DNA of 13,628 nt from a bacterium TMED198 (GTDB lineage Bacteria; Fidelibacterota; Marinisomatia; SCGC-AAA003-L08; D37C17), in the NCBI GenBank assembly GCA_002170735.1, contig NHIV01000029.1, positions 1 to 13,628 on the forward strand, given 5' to 3'. The position numbers and the translations under genes were made by a program. The notes under the pieces were generated by a model. The model worked only from the letters and a program-made list of their open reading frames with translations, was not told where the DNA came from and did not search any database. Positions 1 through 4,290 of the stretch are shown in pieces; position 1 is the stretch's first letter, and each line of letters opens with the position of its first letter.

Positions 1-1
1 C

Positions 2-1729
2 GATACACCTATTGGTGGTTTCCAGATGAACGTTGATGGAACGCTATCTGGTGGTAGTGGTGGTGACGCTGAAGGCGCTGGCTTCTTGATAAACGCAGGC
101 GGTCAGACTATACTAGGTTTTTCATTGTCAGGTGCAACCTTTGGTCCTGGAAGTGGAACGATGATTGTACTAAGTGGTAGCGATATTACGACATTAACTA
201 ACATTGTTATATCTGATGCAGCTGGTGGTCAGCTTGATCTTTCCTTTGAAGCTCCTGCTGCGCTTGTTGCAGACTGTAGTGATGAGTATCCAGATTGTGC
301 TTCCAACGAAGTAGACTGCGCGGGTGAGTGCGATGGCGATGCTGCTGCTGACTGTGCGGGCGAGTGCGGTGGTAGTGCTTTGGTTGATTGCGAGGGAACA
401 TGTAATGGAAACGTTTTAATTGACGAGTGCGGTGAGTGTGGTGGGTCTGGTATATCTGATGGTTTCTGTGATTGTGATGGGAATGTAGAAGATTGTGCTG
501 GTGAATGTGGTGGAGATGCTATAGTTGATGATTGCGGTGAGTGTGGTGGAGATGGCTCCTCATGTTCTGACTCTACTGTTGATATTTCCATAGATTTACA
601 TTCCGGTGCTAATCTTATTAGTTTCTATGGTTTACCGGAAGATGCGTCTGTTGCTAACATGATGTCGTCTCTTGGGGAGATCGCAACAGGTGTTATTGGA
701 GAAGGTGTTGCTGCTACTCCAAATCCAGTTCTTGGTTGGGTGGGTAGCTTGACTTCTATAAGTCCAACATCTGGTTATTGGGTTAAAACTAGCGATGATG
801 CCATGTTAACGGTTCTTGATGCGATCCCAACGGATCCTTCAATTAATTATAACCTTCACGTTGGTGCGAACCTTATATCTTTCCCTATTGAGGGTTCGGT
901 AAGCATTGCATCTGGTATTCCTGATGATGTTGAAGCAAGCTTTACTGGTGTAATTGGTGAGGGTGTTGCAGCTACTCCAAATCCAGTTCTTGGATGGGTT
1001 GGTAGCTTGACCTTATGGCAAGGTGGAAAGGGATACTGGGTTAAGTCCGATGCGGATCTTGATTTTAGTTTTGATCTTTCAACGTCTGGTGGTATGGGAC
1101 GTTCTTCTGAAGTTTTAAAAAGAGCACCTGAGGGTCTTGGTTATGCTCAGTCTACTCAGCAGGCGTTTTACTTTGTAGAAAATATAGAGATGGAAGAGTA
1201 TTCGATTAATCATGGAGATTGGATCCTTGTATATAACGGTAACGTTCTTGTTGGTGCAAGACAGTGGAATGGCGCCTACACTGATATTCCTGCGATGGGG
1301 TACGATGGAAGTATTGAGACGGTGGGGTATTGTGTAGATGGTGACAAGCTAAGGGTGAAGGTTGTAACAGCATCTGGTGATGAGTATCAAGTAGGGAGAT
1401 CTCTTCCAGTCTGGTCCAACAACGAACTCTATACGCTTGGATCTTTGGCAGCTGTTGAGGTTCCAGAGAAGATGCTGATCAGCTCTGTGTATCCAAACCC
1501 GTTTAATCCAACAACATCGATTCAGTTTAGTATTCCATCTGATGGACTAGTTGATGTTCATATTTACAGCATTGATGGTAGAGAGGTTAGTCATCTTGTG
1601 CATGATAACTTTACTAGAGGTTACCATGAGGTTACCTGGAACGCATCCAACGTTTCAAGTGGTTTATACTTGCTAGCATTGAAGTATGGTGAACATATGG
1701 AAACTCAAAAGCTGATGCTTATGAAATAG
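2..1729 (+). CDS. Secreted repeat-rich surface protein with type A sorting domain, 5' truncated
   Basis: The frame is open to the left window edge and no convincing start is visible. The methionine encoded at base 26 sits inside a conserved-looking domain, so the gene begins upstream. Order of parts: a beta-rich segment (bases 2-250, 'PIGGFQMNVDG' then 'ILGFSLSGATF') that resembles the second half of cohesin-like domains; a Cys/Asp/Gly-rich repeat tract (272-570); two tandem beta-rich units (593-1075); a linker; and a C-terminal sorting domain (about 1474-1726) with 'VYPNPFNPTTSIQFSI', 'GREV' and a 'SSGLYLL' ending. That last domain is the type A signal used by the type IX secretion system in FCB bacteria, so export and surface attachment are likely. 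No catalytic motif was recognised, which suggests an adhesive or structural role. Its base composition is richer in G+C than the following genes. A strong terminator follows the stop codon. Function is inferred only from domain style. Confidence 0.8.
   Translation, partial: DTPIGGFQMNVDGTLSGGSGGDAEGAGFLINAGGQTILGFSLSGATFGPGSGTMIVLSGSDITTLTNIVISDAAGGQLDLSFEAPAALVADCSDEYPDCASNEVDCAGECDGDAAADCAGECGGSALVDCEGTCNGNVLIDECGECGGSGISDGFCDCDGNVEDCAGECGGDAIVDDCGECGGDGSSCSDSTVDISIDLHSGANLISFYGLPEDASVANMMSSLGEIATGVIGEGVAATPNPVLGWVGSLTSISPTSGYWVKTSDDAMLTVLDAIPTDPSINYNLHVGANLISFPIEGSVSIASGIPDDVEASFTGVIGEGVAATPNPVLGWVGSLTLWQGGKGYWVKSDADLDFSFDLSTSGGMGRSSEVLKRAPEGLGYAQSTQQAFYFVENIEMEEYSINHGDWILVYNGNVLVGARQWNGAYTDIPAMGYDGSIETVGYCVDGDKLRVKVVTASGDEYQVGRSLPVWSNNELYTLGSLAAVEVPEKMLISSVYPNPFNPTTSIQFSIPSDGLVDVHIYSIDGREVSHLVHDNFTRGYHEVTWNASNVSSGLYLLALKYGEHMETQKLMLMK
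272..570 (+). repeat. Cys/Asp/Gly-rich degenerate repeat tract in the surface protein
   Basis: About 100 codons contain repeated units of the form D-C-x-G-x-C-x-G separated by short acidic spacers, such as 'DCAGECGG' and 'DECGECGG'. Cysteine spacing is regular (C-x3-C) and the acidic residues are regular too. This suggests a disulfide-bonded or calcium-binding stalk. Similar tracts are common in secreted proteins of marine FCB bacteria, and their function is not established. The DNA copies are degenerate, so this is a protein-level repeat rather than a recent DNA expansion. Confidence 0.8.
593..1075 (+). repeat. Tandem duplication, 86-codon period
   Basis: Two units start at bases 593 and 851. 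They align without gaps over about 75 codons and share L-H-x-G-A-N-L-I-S-F at the start and G-Y-W-V-K at the end. A 22-residue block (689-754 and 947-1012) is identical in protein, while its DNA differs at seven third positions, all silent. The rest of each unit has diverged. This looks like an old duplication whose central block is held fixed by selection, perhaps as a binding face. Confidence 0.85.
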
Positions 1730-1752
1730 TACTTCTTATTAGGTTTTGTATT

Positions 1753-1789
1753 AAAAGGGCTTATAGATGTTTCTGTGAGCCCTTTTTTT
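1753..1789 (+). terminator. Rho-independent terminator after the surface protein gene
   Basis: A perfect 9-bp stem (AAAAGGGCT, 1753-1761, with AGCCCTTTT, 1778-1786) encloses a 16-base loop and runs into a seven-T tract. It lies 24 bases after the stop codon, so transcription of the surface protein should end here and the downstream cassette needs its own promoter. Confidence 0.85.
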
Positions 1790-1810
1790 ATAAAAAGTTT
1801 ATTAAAAAGA

Positions 1811-1840
1811 AATAATCCCACTTATTCAAGTGGGATTATT
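1811..1840. terminator. Second hairpin, probable bidirectional terminator
   Basis: A perfect 13-bp stem (AATAATCCCACTT, 1811-1823, with AAGTGGGATTATT, 1828-1840) closes a 4-base loop. The GC core is flanked by A/T runs on both sides, which fits a terminator working in either direction. It sits 22 bases after the first terminator. It could instead be a dispersed repeat or part of a structured RNA; the window holds only one copy. Confidence 0.6.
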
Positions 1841-1852
1841 TGTTCATCAAGG

Positions 1853-1893
1853 CCAAAATAAGAGGTATTTTGGGTAAGAATTTTATTTCTTAC
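1853..1893. other. Two adjacent short stem-loops
   Basis: CCAAAATA (1853-1860) pairs with TATTTTGG (1866-1873) across a 5-base loop. GTAAGAA (1874-1880) then pairs with TTCTTAC (1887-1893) across a 6-base loop. The hairpins abut with no gap. With the two terminators upstream they form a run of four hairpins in 141 bases. Their role is unknown. The second is AT-rich and weak, and some such pairing is expected by chance in AT-rich DNA. Confidence 0.45.
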
Positions 1894-1927
1894 TGCTACA
1901 ATTTAACAACGTACTCAGTAAAACAAT

Positions 1928-1941
1928 TTGATATTTATCAC
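1928..1941. promoter_or_regulatory. Possible FNR/CRP-type box or simple palindrome
   Basis: TTGATATTTATCAC contains the inverted repeat TGATA-TT-TATCA and matches the FNR consensus TTGAT-N4-ATCAA except at the last position. It lies upstream of the likely cassette promoter. AT-rich palindromes of this size arise by chance, so the assignment is weak. Confidence 0.2.
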
Positions 1942-1960
1942 AAAAAAATATAAAAATATA

Positions 1961-1989
1961 TTGATCTACTTTGAAAGTTTGATTAAATT
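1961..1989 (+). promoter_or_regulatory. Candidate promoter of the lexA-umuDC-helicase cassette
   Basis: TTGATC (1961-1966) and TAAATT (1984-1989), separated by 17 bases, resemble -35 and -10 boxes. Transcription would start near 1996, so the lexA mRNA would have a very short leader. This agrees with the lack of a Shine-Dalgarno sequence before the ATG at 2013. The region is very AT-rich, and other -35/-10 pairs can be drawn. Confidence 0.3.
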
Positions 1990-2011
1990 ACTTACGATTA
2001 ACTTACGACTA
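1990..2011 (+). promoter_or_regulatory. 11-bp direct repeat, candidate LexA operator
   Basis: ACTTACGATTA is followed directly by ACTTACGACTA (10 of 11 bases identical), giving TTAC-N7-TTAC with a period near one helical turn. It lies between the candidate -10 box and the lexA start codon, where a repressor would block transcription initiation. The layout resembles the alphaproteobacterial LexA box GTTC-N7-GTTC, which is also a direct repeat with an 11-bp period, though the half-site bases differ. Autoregulation by the adjacent LexA is inferred. Confidence 0.35.
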
Positions 2012-2012
2012 T

Positions 2013-2612
2013 ATGAATTTGTCACCTAAAAAAAGAAAGTTTGTTGAATTTATTAAGGGCTATACCAACTCCAATGGATATCCTCCAACCTTTGTAGAGA
2101 TTATGAAAGGAATGAATATAAAATCCCTTGGAACAATTAATTGGTACGTAAACACGCTTGAAGGTGAAGGTGTAATTAAAAGACTGAAGGGGTTTAATGG
2201 TAAAAGATCTATATCTATTTTAGAATCAAAAATTAAAAACACGCTCCCTCTTCTTGGTATTATAAAAGCAGGCTATCCGCTTGAGGCAATCGAAGACAGG
2301 CAGGATATAGAGGTCCCATCAATCTACCAAGGCAATGACATGTACGTACTGAGAGTCTCAGGAGATTCAATGCAGGAAGATGGTATTATTGATGGAGACC
2401 ATGTGGTTGTCCGAAGTCAGGATACAGCGCAAAGCAGGCAAAATGTCGTCGCTTATCTAAATGGAGAAGCGACACTTAAAACCTACATTAAGAGTAAAAA
2501 CTCTATAGAGCTTCATCCTCGAAATAGTTTGTACAGTATTATAAATGTTTTGCCTTCAGATGACTTCTCTATTGGAGGTGTTGTAGTAGGTCTTTTTAGA
2601 AGTTATAAATAG
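2013..2612 (+). CDS. lexA: LexA-type SOS repressor with S24 autoprotease domain
   Basis: A 199-residue protein, the usual LexA length. Residues 1-65 form the winged-helix DNA-binding domain, with 'NGYPPTFVEI' and the recognition-helix pattern 'SLGTINWYVNTLEGEGVIKR'. The peptidase domain follows: cleavage site Ala86-Gly87 in 'IIKAGYPLEA', catalytic Ser119 in 'VSGDSMQEDGI' and general-base Lys156 in 'GEATLK'. All parts needed for RecA-stimulated self-cleavage are present. The ATG at 2013 has no Shine-Dalgarno sequence, consistent with a short-leader message. It is first in a tight operon, with umuD starting 8 bases after its stop. It could be the global LexA of this organism or a cassette-specific paralogue like the LexA proteins found with imuB-dnaE2 cassettes; the window cannot decide. 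Its G+C appears higher than that of the polymerase and helicase genes downstream. Confidence 0.93.
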   Translation: MNLSPKKRKFVEFIKGYTNSNGYPPTFVEIMKGMNIKSLGTINWYVNTLEGEGVIKRLKGFNGKRSISILESKIKNTLPLLGIIKAGYPLEAIEDRQDIEVPSIYQGNDMYVLRVSGDSMQEDGIIDGDHVVVRSQDTAQSRQNVVAYLNGEATLKTYIKSKNSIELHPRNSLYSIINVLPSDDFSIGGVVVGLFRSYK

Positions 2613-2620
2613 GCAAGTTT

Positions 2621-3010
2621 TTGAAAAATATTCCCATATCTATATCGCATGTACATGCAGGCTTTCCTTCTCCAGCTGAAGACTACATGGATCCCAGTAT
2701 AGACATCAATGAATACCTTGTTAAGAACCCACCAGCAACATTTTTCATTAGAGTTAGAGGGCATTCAATGGTTAATGCTGGAATATATGACAACGACATT
2801 TTAGTTGTAGATAGATCTGTAAAACCAAAAAATAAATCAATAGTTGTATGTATATTAAATGGAGACTTCGCAGTAAAAAGGCTTAGTATTAAGGGAAAGG
2901 ATATTAAGCTGATTTCTGAAAACAGCAACTACCCCAATATCAGTATAAGCTCACTTGATGATTTTGAGGTTTGGGGAGTAGTTACATACAATATCCATCA
3001 GCATGTATGA
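2621..3010 (+). CDS. umuD: UmuD-type translesion polymerase accessory autoprotease
   Basis: A 129-residue S24 peptidase without a DNA-binding domain, close to the 139 residues of E. coli UmuD. Visible residues are the cleavage pair Ala13-Gly14 in 'HVHAGFPSPAEDY', nucleophile Ser49 in 'VRGHSMVNAGI' and Lys86 in 'NGDFAVKRL'. Self-cleavage should give the UmuD' form that joins UmuC as polymerase V. The start is TTG: an in-frame TAA lies at 2606-2608, no ATG lies between it and the cleavage site, and a weak AGG (2611-2613) sits 7 bases upstream of the TTG. An in-frame ATG at 2687 would remove the cleavage site and start close to a UmuD'-like form. The removable arm is only 13 residues against 24 in E. 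coli. Its stop overlaps the umuC start as ATGA, indicating translational coupling. Confidence 0.9.
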   Translation: MKNIPISISHVHAGFPSPAEDYMDPSIDINEYLVKNPPATFFIRVRGHSMVNAGIYDNDILVVDRSVKPKNKSIVVCILNGDFAVKRLSIKGKDIKLISENSNYPNISISSLDDFEVWGVVTYNIHQHV

Positions 3011-4278
3011 TAGCCCTTGTTGACTGTAATAATTTCTATGCTTCATGTGAAATCATTTTTAATCCATCAATAAAAAATAGACCTATTATTGTACTTTCCA
3101 ATAATGACGGATGCGTAATAGCTAGATCTAATCCTGCAAAAAAATTGGGAATTAAAATGGGTGTTCCTGTATTTAAAATAAAAGAAATTATAGAAAAATT
3201 TGATGTTATTGTTTTCTCTTCAAACTTTACTCTCTATGGTGATATTTCAAATAGAATTATGAGCATCATATTATCATTGTTCCCTAAAGTGGAAATATAC
3301 TCAGTTGATGAGGCCTTTGTAGATCTTTCATTAGTCCCATATGAAAAAATTATGGAGTTAACAACACAGCTAAAAGATATGATAAAGCAGTACACTGGAA
3401 TTCCTGTATCTATTGGAATATCAAGCACGAAGACTCTTGCAAAAATTGCAAATATAGAGGCCAAGAAAAACAGCCTCTATAATGGGGTTTTTATGTTAAA
3501 CAATGAGCAAGATATAGATGCTGTTTTAAGTAAGCTAGATGTAGAAAAGGTTTGGGGGATTGGAAGAAGGAGCTCTATTTTGTTGAAGTACTATGGAGTA
3601 AGAAACGCTTTTAATTTAAAAAAAACTAATAGCAAGTGGGTTAAGAAACATCTAACCGTAAAAGGATTATTAACGGTAAAAGAGCTTAATGATGAGAAGT
3701 GTATTGATTTTCAGTATAGTAAGATTCAAAGGAAGTCAATAAGGACCTCAAGATCTTTCTTGGTTGAAATATATGATTTAGCAATCCTTGAAAGATATAT
3801 AGCTATGTTTGCAGAAAGATGTTCTGAAAAATTAAGGAAAGATGGTCTCCTTTCAAAAAAAGTTTCAGTTTTTTTACAAACAAATTATTTCAAGAAAGGT
3901 TCAACTAGATATTTTAATACAAGCAGTCGCAACTTAGATGTCCCTACAAGCAGTTCTATAGATATTATCAAGCACTCACTCGCATGCATGAGAACAATAT
4001 ACCGTTCATCACTTGGATATAAGAAGGGTGGGGTGATTTTATCATCTATAGTAAATGAAGATAATGTTCAAGAAAACCTTTTCTCTGATGTAAAAGATAG
4101 TTTGAGGCAGAAAAAGATAATGAGCTCTATTGATAGCATAAAGTCAAGGATGGGCAGCGATTCTATTAGACATGCAGTTCAAGGACGAAAAAATACTAAA
4201 ATTAATAAAAAAAGTCTATCTTTTTGCTATACAACCAATTGGAATGATATATTTACAATTAATATTAATGCTAATTAG
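3007..4278 (+). CDS. umuC: UmuC-type Y-family DNA polymerase (Pol V catalytic subunit)
   Basis: A 423-residue protein, matching the 422 of E. coli UmuC. The N-terminus 'MIALVDCNNFYASCE' gives metal ligand Asp6 and steric-gate Tyr11. The palm motif 'YSVDEAF' gives Asp101 and Glu102, and 'SNNDGCVIARS' is the fingers motif. 'VSIGISSTKTLAKIA' and 'VWGIGRR' (helix-hairpin-helix) follow in order. Residues 355-359, QENLF, match the beta-clamp binding motif, and the tail 'YTTNWNDIFTI' is typical of UmuC. The ATG at 3007 is chosen because it begins exactly at the conserved N-terminus and overlaps the umuD stop; a TTG at 2971 would add 12 unrelated residues. It is predicted to copy damaged DNA with cleaved UmuD and RecA. 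All catalytic residues are intact. Codon use is very AT-rich. Confidence 0.95.
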   Translation: MIALVDCNNFYASCEIIFNPSIKNRPIIVLSNNDGCVIARSNPAKKLGIKMGVPVFKIKEIIEKFDVIVFSSNFTLYGDISNRIMSIILSLFPKVEIYSVDEAFVDLSLVPYEKIMELTTQLKDMIKQYTGIPVSIGISSTKTLAKIANIEAKKNSLYNGVFMLNNEQDIDAVLSKLDVEKVWGIGRRSSILLKYYGVRNAFNLKKTNSKWVKKHLTVKGLLTVKELNDEKCIDFQYSKIQRKSIRTSRSFLVEIYDLAILERYIAMFAERCSEKLRKDGLLSKKVSVFLQTNYFKKGSTRYFNTSSRNLDVPTSSSIDIIKHSLACMRTIYRSSLGYKKGGVILSSIVNEDNVQENLFSDVKDSLRQKKIMSSIDSIKSRMGSDSIRHAVQGRKNTKINKKSLSFCYTTNWNDIFTININAN

Positions 4279-4290
4279 AATAAATTCATA

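Noticed and set aside
272..570. Regular repeats considered as a CRISPR array
   Set aside because: Units lie in one coding frame, are degenerate at third positions and have no unique spacers of constant length.
207..591. Long open frames on the minus strand across the Cys-rich tract, rich in His, Ser, Pro and Gln
   Set aside because: They are antisense shadows of the D-C-x-G repeats, low in complexity and without a start region or recognisable motif.
1891..1985. Possible integron attC or phage attachment site near 'TTTAACAACG' and 'GTTTGATT'
   Set aside because: The core sites do not pair as attC requires, and there is no integrase gene in the window.
2971..3006. Upstream TTG start adding 12 residues to UmuC
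   Set aside because: The conserved UmuC N-terminus begins exactly at the ATG at 3007, which overlaps the umuD stop, and the extra residues match nothing in the family.
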